Under the pieces are notes generated by a model that worked only from the letters and a program-made list of their open reading frames with translations, did no database searches and was not told the origin of the DNA. Position numbers and translations under genes: made by a program. From Rhynchonema sp. JSB1_4 (lineage: Eukaryota; Nematoda; Chromadorea; Monhysterida; Xyalidae): DNA of 64,000 nt. The stretch spans positions 1-64,000 of the forward strand of contig JASAMV010001915.1 of the NCBI GenBank assembly GCA_030248065.1, given 5' to 3'. This document shows positions 33,601 to 45,790 of the stretch, one piece after another; positions within the stretch are counted from its first letter, which is position 1, and each line of letters starts with the position of its first letter.

Positions 33601-36600
33601 AGCAAAACTTACACGAACCTGAAGTCACCATTCCATACCTTTCATCCATCCATAATTTGTATGAAATTGCAGCATTTCTACGAGATCGCCTACCGCGCCA
33701 ATGTGCGCAACGATATGATCGCTGCGATGGATCGATTCTTATCACACAGCATTGTGCTGCCACCTGGTGAAATTGACTCATCTAAGGTGGGTTGGCTTGA
33801 ATGACTAGTGATGATTCATTTTGATTTCAGTGTGGTGGTTTAGCAATTTTCATTCAGATACTTGTACCTAATTCAACTTCAGCCGCCTGCTGCATGCATT
33901 GTTGATTTTTTGTGTGTTCGCCTCGTCTGTATAGCGAGCCACCGTTATATTTCGAGCATAAGCCCATGTATAAAGCCATCCTGCACTTTATAACACGTGC
34001 TATGCTACAACACAGTGACGCCGAATCTCGCAATCATTGTTTTCAGGTGCTATCGCCGAAAGACGTCATTCGGGCGCTGCATCGACAGACGCAGAAAGCG
34101 GAATTGGACCACCCTCAAACCGTCGATTATCATCAGAGAAGAAGAGGTGCGAGTCCGTATTCTGTATATCAATGTGCCACCTACGTTATAATATATATTA
34201 GTGCACAACTTGGTGGCCATCTGGTGCATTTGCACCGACGATGCCCTGGTGCACCGCCCGTGTCTGTGATCACAACGGGCACAAAACTCACTGCTGTGAC
34301 GTCATTATTTAATGTTGTCACAAGGTGGATTACTATTTGCCAACATCCGGTAAAAACTCACATCAACTCAAGTCTTGTTTTCAAAAACATCCAAATGCAT
34401 TGAGCTCGATTGAACCAAATCCGGCCGACAACAAGCTAGCTTGGTCAGAATAAACAGTTTCGGGAAGAAAACTTTCAGAATCCGAAAAGCGCCGCAACCC
34501 GCTGGATCGATCGGGCAAAGTATTCGGCGGACTGCTGGCGGACGTCCGGGACAGGCTGCCACATTATGGATCTGATTTCACCGATGGCCTCAACTTCCAG
34601 GTGTTCGTTAGTTCGATATTCATGATCGTCGCCACACTCACCACAGCGCTCATATTCGGCAGCATATTGGGTGAGCTCGATTTATTCCGCGACTTTTCAG
34701 GCCCGCAAGTTCAGACCCGACCTTTTCAGGCCCAGTTTTTTAAACCCGGCCGATTCAGGCCCAGCATATTTGACCCATTTATAGGCTTAGGCTTTAGGCT
34801 CCAGCCGGGCTTGAACCTGTGCCCCGGGACTGAACCGTCGCACAATAAGCTCGATTCAATGATTCAATCGGTTCATTCGTGATCGCTTTAATGACCCAAA
34901 CAGCATCGATTATTTTATGTTGAGTCACACACAGTTAAAATTCAACTCAGTCCATTTAAAGGCGAAAAGACCAAATCGATGGGCGTGACCGAGATGTTGG
35001 TGGCGCAGGCGTTATGCGGCCTGATCTGGGGCCTGTTCAGTTGTCAACCGTTGATCACGCAGTGCGCCGCTGGACCATTGCTCATATTCGAGCTCAGTTT
35101 GTATCAAGTTGGTGTTCATATCGATATTCCCTCCACTGCGCTGTTCTATACAGCAGGGAATTGGGGAATAGTCTGTTGAGAGTATTCATCGTTTACGGTG
35201 AATACTCGGTGTGAATATTCTGTTTAGTAGCCACCAGGGCTCGAACGGGATCCAGATACCGATCCCGAAATCTCCATCCGGAGAATTTTAATCCCGACAA
35301 AATTCCGAAATCCCGATCCCGATTAATTCTCCGCACCCGATCCCGATCCCGATAAGCAACCCAGTTCGAGCACTGGTGACCACACAGCTATACCAGCTCA
35401 ATGGCGGTAAAAGGAATTATTTAATGAAAAATATCGCAACCTCTTCATCCTCTATTCGCAGGTTTGCGATGCGTTCAAAATCGATTTCCTCCCACTGCGA
35501 TTCTGGGCGAGCACATTTCTCGTTCTCTACACGCTGATCGCAGTCGTGAGCGAATGGGCCTACTTTCTGCACTACATCACTGCGTTCACGGAGGAGATAT
35601 TCACTGTGCTCATATCGGCCATATTCATTGTCGATTCCGTCAAGGCAGTGATCAAAGTAAGCACACAACCCGCAAGAATGTTTGGATATCATTTTTTAAT
35701 GTAGTATGGGAGGAAAGTTTATGCGTTTCAAAATTAAGGAGACATTTAGAATGCGCACACCACAGTGGTTCAATCTGTTCTAAAGAAACGCTGCTTGGCT
35801 CAAAAAATCCGTTGGAAAGGCACACTGTTCCATACATTTCACACACCATCTGGCAACCGCAAAAAAGAGTACAATTTTTCGTCCAACAACACTGTTGTAT
35901 TGCAACGATCGATTTATCGTTCCAGACGTTCAAAACGCACCCAGCCAGGCAGTTCAGCTACTATCTGAACGAGAACGATTGCTTCAATGATCGCAACGAG
36001 TCTTCGGTTAACGACTATTATTCGGAGGGTGCTGCTGGTCTGTTGGCAATTCACTCGCACAACGTTACGCAACAACTGCAGTGCGACAGCCATGAATGTT
36101 TGGAGACGAATCAGCCGAACGTTGCATTGCTCTCATTGGTCACGTTCCTGATGACTATTGTGATCGCGTTCATGTTGAAACGCATTCGCAACAGTTTGCT
36201 TATCAGAAAATCGGTTGGTCGATGCAGAAAGCTGTGTATTCACTTTCAGGAGAGAAACTTTAAAACTTAGAAAACCATGCCGATCGTGACTGATTTTTTT
36301 GCGAATCTGCGTGTATGGTGAGCAGCATCATCAGCAGATGTACTGTATAATGCCACAATGAAAAGAGTGTAGTACTAGGAACTCGATCAAATACCTTTCT
36401 TAAAAATTCACAAGCGTCGTCACAATAATTTGACACGGATACTGGAACCATTCTTCCAGATTCGCAAATCCATTGGTGATTTTGGCATTCTGGTAACAAT
36501 TCTGGTCGTCACTTACAGCAAAGTGACACTGCTCCAAGACATCTGCTTGCCGGTAAGTCTCAAACTACCCGCCATTACGACCCATGTTTAAAATTGTGAG

Positions 36601-39600
36601 ATTACTTAAGAGAACCTAATATTTCAGCATTCAGAAGTGAGCGGCAGTCTGACGCGCCCCAATGGTTGGTGGTTTGTGTCCCTGCTGCCTTCAGTGCAAA
36701 CCAAGCTGGCAGCCGAACTGCTGGAGTATTTATTCGCGGCTGGCGCAGGATTCTGTTTGTTTATTCTGATCTTCATGGAAACCGAACTGATACAGTGAGT
36801 GCGTACTTTTCAATTAAATATGTATATAAAATTAAAGAAAAAACATTGAAATTCTTGACAGAATGGCACTGCTACAACCAGGGCGCGGTCTAAAAAAGGG
36901 TAGCGGCGGCTACCATTGGGATCTGGCCCTGGCTGGACTGCTCGTTCTGGTGTGCGGTGCAATGGGCATACCTTGGATATGTGCATCAAGTACGTATGTA
37001 CGCTCACAAATTGATATTGTGCCATTGCATCATTGCTGTTCTGCTACGAAACATGTTACTACGAAATCGAAAGTTCAAAAATCTTTTTTGAAAACCAGTG
37101 CTAGCCGTTGCAGATGTACAGTCGCTGATGCATTCGCATTCGCTTACCAAATGGCACAAGGGTGCACCGGGCACGAAGGCGACCATCGACAGGGTGATCG
37201 AGCAACGAGTCACCTGTATTGTCAGTGCACTCGTTACCGGTAGGATCCTAAAACTTCGATCTTTCAAGTCAAATCCTCCAATTTCTTGACATTGTTTTCG
37301 TAACAGGGTAGACTCGTCAACTGATGTGGAGGTTATCTCTCGGTCACAATCGGTGCTAGGAACTGGGAACAAAGATTTATCTGGATCCGACGCTCCCCAG
37401 TTCCCACTAACTAACCTAGAATCCAATCTCTCCACACATTAGCTGAGAATTTTGAATAGGATATGAGCCAAGAGCGGATCCAGGGGGCCACAGGGGCCAT
37501 GCCACCCCTTTGGTCCGTTTGGCCCCTGAAGGGGACACGTTGGAAGCAAGAAGGAAAAAGGACCCTTAAATCGCAGGATTTTTACTCTGATACACTTGAA
37601 AAGTCCAACAGTCCAAGTTATATCATGAGCTGCTTGTGCAATATACTACAGTGCTTTTTTTATTTCTGAGCTCCATCAGCATAGGTTTGCTACAAAGGAG
37701 GGATCACAGCATACCGTAATCCAATGACTGACAATTTAGTGCTCAGCGATTTCTCCTAAGTCATCCTAAGGTCCAAAGGACTTATCACGAAAATCACGGA
37801 ACACGGAAATATTTCCGTGCACGGAAATATTTCCGTGTTCCGTGTTCCGTGATAATTTTGAAAATCTGATTTTGAATTTGATTTTCAAAATTATCACGGA
37901 ACCGTCAGCAACAGAATCGCAGTCAATCTCAGGAAGTCATGGCTCTATTTAAGTGCGCGCCTGTCGCTCCACATTCAAATCGCTTTGAAGCTTCGGTTCG
38001 GGCCATGAAGGGTCCGGTGCGGCAGGCAACCATGTTTGCGCGGCGAGATGGTCACTTGTGCTGCGATGTTCTCAGACTTATCTGTTGTTCAGCTGCGTGG
38101 GATGCTGTTGTTCTCTTTTTTGTAGCTTGTAGGCCATCGGTTTTGTGAATTCACATCCGCCAATGGAGCGCTTGTGCTCTTGTTGTTGGGTCAAGGAATA
38201 ATAATTTATCCTGGTTTGCTGTTGTTTTGAAAGTGGAATGGTCATTCCGGATCAATTTGGGATTGTGTGTGGTGATGCTGACTAGTGAAAGCAAATAAAA
38301 GTTGGCAAAATCAAGAGTTTTTCGTCAGTGCAAAACCCGATCTCCGCGTGTGTGTCACTACAGTGCTTGCTTAACAGCTTCAACCCGTTCCAAGTCTCCA
38401 CACCATGCTTACTCCTGCAATGTGGTAGAAACAGGGAATCACAACGGTCCGAGGACAACACTTCATTCCGTGTCAATACTTCATGTGAGAAGAAAGCTCA
38501 CGCGAGTCAACACTTCATGTGAAGTCTGAAATACTTCATGTGAGACAACAGTTCATGCCATGAAGTGTTGTCTCACCTCTGCTACCGTACCCAAGCAGAA
38601 CACTTCATGTCTGCGCGTGTGGAATGCAACTGTAACCAAGGGCAACGTAAAAACAGGCAACTGTATGTTGTACTGGGCACTGGTATAACTCCTGCCCGGC
38701 AGTTATTCTATCTTCAGGGTCATGTGACTCCAGTTTTGCTGCGTGTCCGCAGCTGCTGATGCTTATTTTTTCCGAAATCAACCCGCATGTAATAATGCTG
38801 CGGGTTTCTAGTGGCCCGTTTTTACCTGTTTCACAGAAGGACGGTGCGCCAGATAATCGTCAGTGCGGATGCACCAGAGGGCCACCAGTTTTATACCAAC
38901 ATGAAGTATTTTCCCACATGAAGTTTTGACATACAATCATCACAACAACACATCGTTTCCCGTTCCCACCCCAACTTGCAGGTGTGTGCGCGTTCTATGG
39001 CGCTGTGCTCAACCACGTGCCCATCTCTGTCCTCTACGGTATTCTGTTCTATCTGGGCATCAACAGTCTTGATGAACTGGTGCTGGTCGATCGGTTGAAA
39101 CTGTTCTTCGTTCAGCAGAAAATGTTTCCGGAGAAGAAGTATTGTCAGAAGGTTGGTCGGTTTACCACCAATGTAATGGCATTTACCACATTGTTTTTTG
39201 GTGGTTCTTGTAGATAGTGCAGTTGAATTTCGTTCGTCCTTCTTTTGAAGCGTTTCTGAACTTTAAGATGTGTTGAGATTATGATGAGATTTGAAGATTT
39301 CGCTGACAAACGTCTTTCTGTCCGAATTAGCAGTCTTTCTACGTTTTGTGCACCACTCTCGAAAAATACGAGAACCACAAAAACGAATGAAACAGCGAGC
39401 ATTCACACAAAATGTTGTTGTGTTGGTTTTGTCGTAACGATCTAATGTTGCATTAAAGCGAACAGGACTATAATGTGCAGAGTAAATAATGTAATGTAGC
39501 TATAAAACAACAATAAAATAATTACATATTGCAAGAACACAAAAACTTATGCCAAGTAGATTAAATAAACACCGACTTGCAAAAATCTGTCGAAACGCCA

Positions 39601-39973
39601 ACATGTGCACCGCCTCAGGTATCGCTGTACCGAATGCATCTATTCTCGGGCGTCCAACTGCTTGGCTGTGTATTCGTCTACATGGTCAAGTCTTATACCG
39701 GCATGCTGTTCCCGTTCGCACTGTTTCTGCTGGTTCTGGCTAGAAAATCGATTCTGCCCAGGATTTTCACTGACAAGGAGTTGGATGCGGTTGGTGTCAA
39801 AAAATTTATGGTTTTTTAGTGCAGGTCACTGCCCTCTGCTGGAGGTTCGTAGCCAAAGTCGTAAAGTTTTTTTTAAATATGCTTATAGTCATAAAAGCTA
39901 TTTTTCTATCTTGGTTTTTTAAGTTTTAACTTCCTCCTTTCAGTTGGATGGAGATCATAACGAACACGGGTGA
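30605..39973 (+). CDS. SLC4-family bicarbonate/anion transporter
   Basis: Twenty-one exons: 30605-30731, 31061-31152, 31729-31912, 32402-32537, 32728-32837, 32923-33053, 33152-33297, 33369-33447, 33673-33786, 34047-34146, 34479-34670, 34962-35107, 35462-35656, 35926-36213, 36460-36552, 36628-36794, 36862-36989, 37099-37239, 38982-39151, 39619-39789, 39944-39973; 979 residues, all phases consistent. The N-terminal cytoplasmic domain shows LFDLHQRSVDGEMEW with TARWIKYEE, LQNVRTCFQTG and FIFVVLGDGDD. The membrane domain shows GKVFGGLLADVRDRLPHYGS, SMGVTEMLVAQALCGLIWGL, FTEEIFTVLISAIFI, QPNVALLSLV, IGDFGILVTILVV, GLKKGSGGYHWDL, EQRVT and PISVLYGILFYLGINSL. An extracellular loop in exon 14 has N-x-S/T sites (NES, NVT). 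SLC4 proteins move HCO3- across the plasma membrane, either exchanging Cl- or coupled to Na+; I cannot assign the subfamily. The last exon ends LDGDHNEHG; read-through of its donor would add KKFMVF instead. Confidence 0.93.
35235..35375. mobile_element. Short hAT MITE, CGAACGGGAT family
   Basis: 141 bp with ends CAGGGCTCGAACGGGATCC and CAGTTCGAGCACTG, flanked by GTAGCCAC and GTGACCAC (imperfect 8-bp duplication). The interior is tandem ATCCCGATCCCGA. The ends match the transposase-bearing element at 43045-43770, so it is probably its non-autonomous relative. It lies in SLC4 intron 12. Confidence 0.7.
37469..37670. mobile_element. Partial hAT MITE, GGATCCGCCC family (copy 2, inverted)
   Basis: Starts CAAGAGCGGATCCAG and continues as the complement of the 16639-17017 element (GGCCCCTGAAGGGG, AATCGCAGGATTTTTACTC). 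The far end and duplication are not clear. It lies in SLC4 intron 18. Confidence 0.6.
37785..37905. repeat. Compound palindromes around GGAAATATTTCCGTG
   Basis: Two overlapping hairpins: ACACGGAAATATTTCCGTG repeated twice with partner CCGTGTTCCGTG, then GATAATTTTGAAAATC paired with GATTTTCAAAATTATC. Similar GGAAATATTTCCGG is present in the hairpin at 9892-9983. It lies in SLC4 intron 18. Confidence 0.6.
38455..38930. repeat. Cluster of CTTCATGTGAG repeats in SLC4 intron 18
   Basis: The unit ACACTTCATGTGAG or close variants occurs at about 38459, 38477, 38510, 38531 and 38600, with inverted copies at about 38558 and 38901-38922. Spacing is irregular, so it is not a simple tandem satellite. 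Function unknown. Confidence 0.65.
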
Positions 39974-40354
39974 AAGAAAATGTATTTTTTTGGAAGAAAC
40001 TTTTTGAATATTGTCTTTTTAAATTTGATGTACGTGCAAAGTCTTGCCTTACATCGCATCTCTGTGTTATGCAACGTACTATTTTAACGTGTATGTACAT
40101 TTATGTATTGTGTGATGCCTATTGATTCAGTGACCAACATGTTGTTATGCGACAAAAGCAGTTGTTCTACGATATATGTATCTGATGCTCCAACTACCCA
40201 TTAATATTTCTTTCGCTTTATGCAACAATCAGAAATAAGACTGAAAGATGTTAATCATAAGATCATATCCCTGAAGAGAAACCAAAACCGGTTTAGTACG
40301 TACAAGGTATCATAACACGAACAACGCTGTACAAAATGCCAAAATGATATCTTA

Positions 40355-40600
40355 GCGGAGAATACCAACTAAGCCCCAGCGGGGGATATGGGAAATTTTC
40401 GAAGTTTTAGGCAGGTTGAACATGGAAAATTACTCGTGTTATCACTCATGATACCATGTTTCAGCTGAAAGGAAACGATGTGGTTCTGCATCAGTAGTAT
40501 TTTCGAATATTGGGGGTTTATTCCGAAAACTTCCAAAAACACCATCAAAACAGAAGAAATACCCAAAATCCCCTCTGTCGGTTTAATCGGTATTCTCCGG
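40355..40600. mobile_element. Mariner-like MITE with TA duplication
   Basis: 246 bp; ends GCGGAGAATACCAACTAAG and its imperfect inverted partner TTAATCGGTATTCTCCGG are flanked by TA (40353-40354 and 40601-40602). Non-coding. Located between the SLC4 3' end and the first secreted-peptide gene. Confidence 0.65.
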
Positions 40601-40694
40601 TACAATGTAATTCAGTAATACAAATGCGGTGATCTTCATAAATCCGAAGCTCGTTTGCTCATTTGCGTCCCTCATACAACGCGACATCACCAAT

Positions 40695-41189
40695 TTAACC
40701 ACCACAGCATATCCTTTGAACGCTGTAATCTGGGCAAGCGGTCGCCAGTTCGCACCATATTGCTGAAATTTTTATCCACAATGAAGCAGTACATCAAGTG
40801 ATCAACAAGTTGAAAATCATTTTCTTATTTTACACGCCATATTTTATTTTCTCATTTTACTTTTTATTTTAAATAAAAAACGCCGTTCTTACCCATTGAA
40901 ATCGTTTTTTGAATGGTGGTGCGTTAAGTAGCGGCGAAGGTACACTTGTTGCAGTTGTCTCACTGAAACGTTTGTGTACTGCACATGTGGCAATTTGCGA
41001 ATAAAACGAAAAATGAGTATTGATCTGTTTGACAACGATTTTAATTAACTACATATATGTGATCGTTCACTAACCAATCTCAGCCTTGGCAGCAGCGGCA
41101 GCTTGAGCGTTATCGTGAGCGTGACAGCAGGAGGTCCAAAACCCCAGCAGAAACAGCGAAATAGCGACGGGCAACAATATCTTCGACAT
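40695..41189 (-). CDS. Small secreted cysteine-containing peptide (60 aa)
   Basis: Two minus-strand exons, 41189-41075 and 40762-40695, joined in phase 1 (donor GTTAGT, acceptor TTTCAG). Exon 1 encodes a signal peptide (SKILLPVAISLFLLGFW) and a short Ala-rich spacer; exon 2 encodes a compact tail with cysteines spaced C-x5-C-x8-CC and ends in Gly-Gly. Four cysteines in the tail suggest two disulfides. The C-terminal glycine could allow amidation. I recognise no family; a peptide hormone, an antimicrobial peptide or another secreted effector are all possible. The clean signal peptide and phase-1 intron, typical of secreted-peptide genes, support it as real. Confidence 0.6.
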
Positions 41190-41743
41190 GATTCACTCGC
41201 AATTAAGCGATTTTCCACACGATATGAAATATGTAAGTGCACTGGGACAACACTTTCAGAATGACGCGGCTAAAAATTATATGTATTTTATTTGCGCGCA
41301 ATTACGATCTGACGTCCACAAACAAAGATGAATAAACACCAACGTAAACATAATCGTGGTGGGAGGGTTAATTACTTCGGTCCACTTGGCAAATTTGGAG
41401 ATAATGAGCCGTATGAACTTTCAGCGCTGGCACTATCACAACAACAACGACTACGGTATCGCGAGACAAGGTGTAGGCAAATTTTGATTGGACCGCTAGG
41501 ACATTTAGAGTGTGAGTTAGCTAATTTCGACCGGCGCCAAAGTTGTTCATGCAATCAGAATGCTGGCCGAAAATTAATGCTCCACTCCAATCCGGTCCAA
41601 ACAAAACTTGCCAATGCGTCACCGTTGTGTGGTCGTTTACGCAGTCGCAGTGCTGGCCTTCAAAGTTGATCTGGCTCCACCGTAAGGCACCTCTTGCTTT
41701 TATACCTTTGGGACTTCGCTGGAGCCCAATACAGTATACAGTT

Positions 41744-41979
41744 GCGGGTGCAATTCTGGGCTGAAAGTTGAAGTTGAAAAGTGGAAGTGACTTCGCGTGC
41801 ACGTGCGTGCACGCGCGGCTTCCTAGTGATAAAACATAGCCAGCGCACGCCAGCGCACGCGCAATACTCCGCGTGCGCGAGGGTGTGCACGCGAAGTTAC
41901 TTCCACTTTTCCCCATACTTTGCACTGTTTCGCACGCGCATGCACGCAACTTCAACTTTCAGCCTAGACTTGCACCCGG
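41744..41979. repeat. Long GC-rich foldback element
   Basis: GCGGGTGCAA and CTGAAAGTTGAAGTTG on the left pair with CAACTTCAACTTTCAGCC and TTGCACCCG on the right; inside, GAAAAGTGGAAGTGACTTCG pairs with CGAAGTTACTTCCACTTTTC. The loop is built of GCACGCG motifs. No coding capacity. Confidence 0.7.
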
Positions 41980-42847
41980 TACTGTAGTTGAATAGCAGAA
42001 ATATCGAAATCTTGCGTATGGGGAACAACACACTTTTGCGCTGGTCAAAAGTGCCATCACATGACGTTGACGTGCTGGTTAATCTAGACTTATAAAGTGG
42101 ACAGTGCGAGACGAGCTATGTTTTTCGCTTTATATCAGACGAGGGCTCTATGTTAGCTGGAAGGTGAGAGAGAACAAACAGTTGTGTTTCACTTCCCCCA
42201 CTCACCGCATCAACAGATCGATGTTCAACGAACCAGCATCACTCATTTATACATGCAAAGGATGGTCCAAAACTAGTAGCAACTACCCTAGGTCAATGGT
42301 GATGCAGAGGAAAGTTAATCAGATAGGTATAAACTGTATTTTCGGACACAGGAATCCGCATACGGGTGTAGTATATTTGGCCCAAGCATTTCGATCCGAG
42401 AACCGGGGCTCGTCAAACTTGGGTCCAAAATTGAGCCCTTCTACTTCTTCGACCCAATATCTCATGTACCTAACACCATTTTTGTCTGAAAACCTACAGT
42501 TATCCAATTTTTATTTCATTTGACATAACTTTCTCATATACTGTATGTAGAGACGTCTTCTGGTGTAGCTATTTTTTGACGGCCCTATGCATGTTTTTGA
42601 AAGTTTGCAACTTGGCTGTATAAGTACATATGTTTACTAGACGACTGCTTGTTCGATGGGACACCTGTTTTTGTTTTTGAATAGGCTTCCCATGAATTAT
42701 TATGACGTTGCTTATCAGTCAGTAAACTCATGTGAATTTTCCTGTTCACTGCTCTATTGTTTACGTTTCCACAAATAGCACACAGTAGACTTGAGCAAAA
42801 TGTTTTTCCCTGGATGTTTGATGATGCGTCCACGTAGGAAAGGCAGC

Positions 42848-43044
42848 GTTCACAATGACCCGGTTTCCCGGGATTCCTGTTGTCCGGTTTCCCGGTTCTA
42901 AATATGCATTAGCTTCACAATGTGACACGTTTTCCTGGTATCCCGGTTTCACGGTTTTCAGCACCGAGAACCGGTTCTAATTGATTTTTCCGTCTCCCGG
43001 TTCAAAGTAATCAGACAAAAATCGGGAAATCGGGTCATTGTGAA
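42848..43044. repeat. Foldback element interrupted by a hAT transposon
   Basis: GTTCACAATGACCCGGTTTC at the left pairs with GAAATCGGGTCATTGTGAA at the right. The interior is rich in CCCGGTT and CGGTTTCC. The right end was the target of the 43045-43770 insertion (duplication ATTGTGAA), and 43771-43815 carries related GAAACCGGGAAAACG sequence. Confidence 0.65.
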
Positions 43045-43770
43045 CAGTGTTCGAACGGGATTCATTGAAGAAAGTGTCGGGATCGGGATCCCGTTTTTGA
43101 AAACCCGGGACCCCGGGATCGGGATTGACCAGATAGTCCACACACAATAGTTTTTATCATTTTATGCATAAGTTAATGTCACAGACAACCATGAAACCAT
43201 GTTTATCACATATGAATAAACACCCGGAACAGTGATTAACGCCGATTGAGAATCGAGAATAGCTGATGACGGATAAGCTCAAAGATCATGATTGTAGTCG
43301 ATCAATGCCAAAGCCTTTGACAAAACACAAGCATTTCACCATTTTCTGGTTTCAAGCAGTATCTTTTGTCATCAAACAAATCAGCTGCACTGGAAAAGAG
43401 CTGCTCAGAAGGCACGCCCGTAGGCCTAGCGTTTAGATATTTGGAAGCTAGACGTGCCAGTCGCGGAAACTTTGTCTCATTTGTTGCCCACCATGACAAC
43501 ATTTCCTCGAAACTGAGTCCCTTCGTTGGATGCAACTCTGTGTAACCGTTCAGTTCTAGCTCGACTTGTTCGCGATTGGTGGTGCTTGCGGTTTCATCAC
43601 GCTCGGAATCAGCCGTCGAGCATCGCGCTTTCTTTGACACCATTTCCCACCTCTTACAACAGCTTGGCCAATTATGATTGCATAACTTTTTACTTTCTGT
43701 TCTTAAAACTTAATCCCGATCCCGGTACTTTTTTGGGTGGGATCGGGATCGGGATCCCGTTCGAACACTG
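43045..43770 (-). mobile_element. Internally deleted hAT transposon with transposase C-terminus
   Basis: 726 bp with ends CAGTGTTCGAACGGGAT and ATCCCGTTCGAACACTG and exact 8-bp duplications ATTGTGAA (43037-43044 and 43771-43778). Subterminal GATCGGGATCCCG repeats are typical binding-site arrays. Only the C-terminal part of the transposase remains. Confidence 0.9.
43302..43643 (-). pseudogene. hAT transposase fragment (C-terminal dimerisation domain)
   Basis: A 113-codon minus-strand frame contains the hAT dimerisation domain: SFEEMLSWWATNETKFPRLA, then LASKYLNARPTGVPSEQLFS, and DKRYCLKPENGEMLVF. The Trp pair, the FP-L-LA-YL helix and the VPSE-LFS motif are the conserved core. The catalytic DDE region and the BED zinc finger are absent, so it cannot be active. 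Confidence 0.85.
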
Positions 43771-44462
43771 ATTGTGAAGACATGCGCTGTGAAACCGGGA
43801 AAACGTAAAACCATTTCATTATTGTGAGGACTGCCTGCTATAAAATACAGTAGGTAAAAAGGTACCTACTATAAAATGTGTCTATTTTTATTTTTTTGTT
43901 CTTTCAAAACACGTTTTTTTGCGAAAATGATATCACCACAAGCAAGTACTTTAATAAAATAGTGTGTCAGCTGCCTGCCTCTTGGCATGTTTGCCAGCTA
44001 TTTTCCAATCAAACTGACCATTTCGTTTTATTTTAAAACTTGGAGTTACTGTCATTGTTTAGGCAAAGCGTGCAGCGCGTTTTATCCTCTAAATGTCCCA
44101 ATCAACAGATGACCCATCGACCAACACCAACATGACATCGTATAATGTACCGTACACCTACAGTATGATCATAGTCACCCAGCGTAATGAATCAATATCA
44201 AAGTGACTATTAGAAACGCATGCTTTTTTAATTTTTCTCAATCCAATAGCCGTTGTTTTTCAACAGCCATATAGGCAGGATCGGATCGGTTCGACGCACC
44301 ATGTTTCTGAAACATTATTGTCTTGGATTGCTTATTTACGAGAATAAAAGTCATTTTTGTAAAATACAAGGCAAAAAAATCATTTTTCGACCTGAGCTTT
44401 AAAAGCTACGGCTATGTATAGCCTTGCAAGTTGCAAGGCCACTTCTCTATTACAGTAGTGCC

Positions 44463-44794
44463 TCACCCGTAGAATGCGTTGCTTCGTCGGAAACGACGCA
44501 GGAAGGTGTTGAGCAGGTACCGGTGTTGGAAGTTCGCTGAAAAACGGGTCAAACTGTCGACCCCTGATAGATAAAGTCAAAGTCTAATTTATTCACTGTG
44601 AAGAGGGGGATTCACTATAGAGGTTCATCAAGTGTGGGTTAGACTGCACATCAAAATTGCCATTTCCATATCAAATTTCCGACAATAATTCTCTCACCCT
44701 TCTTTTCGATGATTTCACTGTTGTCTTGTTCAGGTGCGCATTTTGACACGGCGAACATCAAACAAATCACGAGAATAATACCGCGAAACATCAT
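44463..44794 (-). CDS. Putative neuropeptide-like precursor (65 aa)
   Basis: Two minus-strand exons, 44794-44698 and 44563-44463, joined in phase 1 (donor GTGAGA, acceptor TATCAG). Exon 1 encodes a signal peptide (RGIILVICLMFAVSKCA) and an acidic spacer ending with Lys-Lys-Gly. Exon 2 encodes a basic, amphipathic tail with FLRRFRR and the C-terminal sequence SNAFYG just before the stop. Dibasic sites before the tail and a terminal glycine that could be amidated are hallmarks of peptide hormones. I cannot assign a known family. Two other reading frames of exon 2 are also open, so the frame rests on the splice phase. Confidence 0.5.
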
Positions 44795-45629
44795 CTTTGA
44801 CGCAACGACACGGGCTGAAACGGACTGATTGATTGGTTCAGCGCACCAAGTTGGTAGTGAACTCAGTTGAACCCAACTTGAACAGTGAGCCACCGTCAAG
44901 CTTGAAGGCAACAAAAGCACTACGACACAACAGCAAGCTAAAGAGAAAGTGCACAGGCAAATTTTATTTGGATCAGCGAAAGATTGTACAGATTAAGACA
45001 CAATTGCAGCAATAATTTTGACAAGGGCTCCCTTACGAATGAAGCCTTTTACTCTGGTCGAAATTATTAAACTCGGGCGCAAAATACGGTTGAAACACGA
45101 TAATTCTTGTGCCTTGCCGTTTTCGTGGCTTTCATGCCTTGACATGGCTCTAGCATATTGGATCTGACTTGACAACACTTGTGTCTCAGAACAATTATAT
45201 TAGCTGACAACAATCGGTTACAGAACAATTGGGCAGAGCCAGTTTGGGAACAAGAGCAGTGCCCACACCCGATAAGATCCAATTCAGACACGTTGGCCTC
45301 ACTTCCGTTTAGCGCAAACGACTGAAATTGGCACCTATTGTAATATACTGTACGTAGGTACTATGTATGTAGGTATAGTACACCTTGTCAGCGAGCCCAG
45401 GCACCAAAAATAGCTAATTTTTTGGGTAGGGAGTTGCTGTATGCCAAATGAGAAATTTTCAGATAGGTATGTAGATCAAGATTAGTGGGAGCTCCAAACA
45501 AAGGCACGTATACACATTGATACGTTTGTGAAAACACCAGGATTGGACAGTGTCAGATTGAATTTTAAACCTTCTCTGAAATTCACAGGAAAGCAATTAT
45601 GATAACAAAGTTCGACAAATATCAAAAAT

Positions 45630-45790
45630 CCTCCCAAAAAAGTTTTCGAATGCAACCCTTTGAGGGCTTCGGAACGTTTCCGAGCATTAGGAGGCATAAG
45701 TAAAATGTTTGAAATAAAAAGGCTGTTTTTCCACCTTATGCCGAATAGAGCCCGCGGTGTTTGCATGGAAAACGTCGGCACAATTGAAGC
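45630..45790. repeat. Short foldback repeat (copy 2)
   Basis: Diverged copy of 17606-17776: GGCTTCGGAACGTTTCCGAG, AAATGTTTGAAATAAAAAGG, TTATGCCGAATAGAGCCCG and GTTTGCATGGAAAACGTCGG in the same order. Confidence 0.5.

Noticed and set aside
39790..39819. SLC4 C-terminus ending KKFMVF by read-through
   Set aside because: The GTTGGT donor is used repeatedly in these genes, and the next acceptor (CTCCTTTCAG at 39943) gives an in-frame tail that better fits the family. Read-through remains possible as an isoform.
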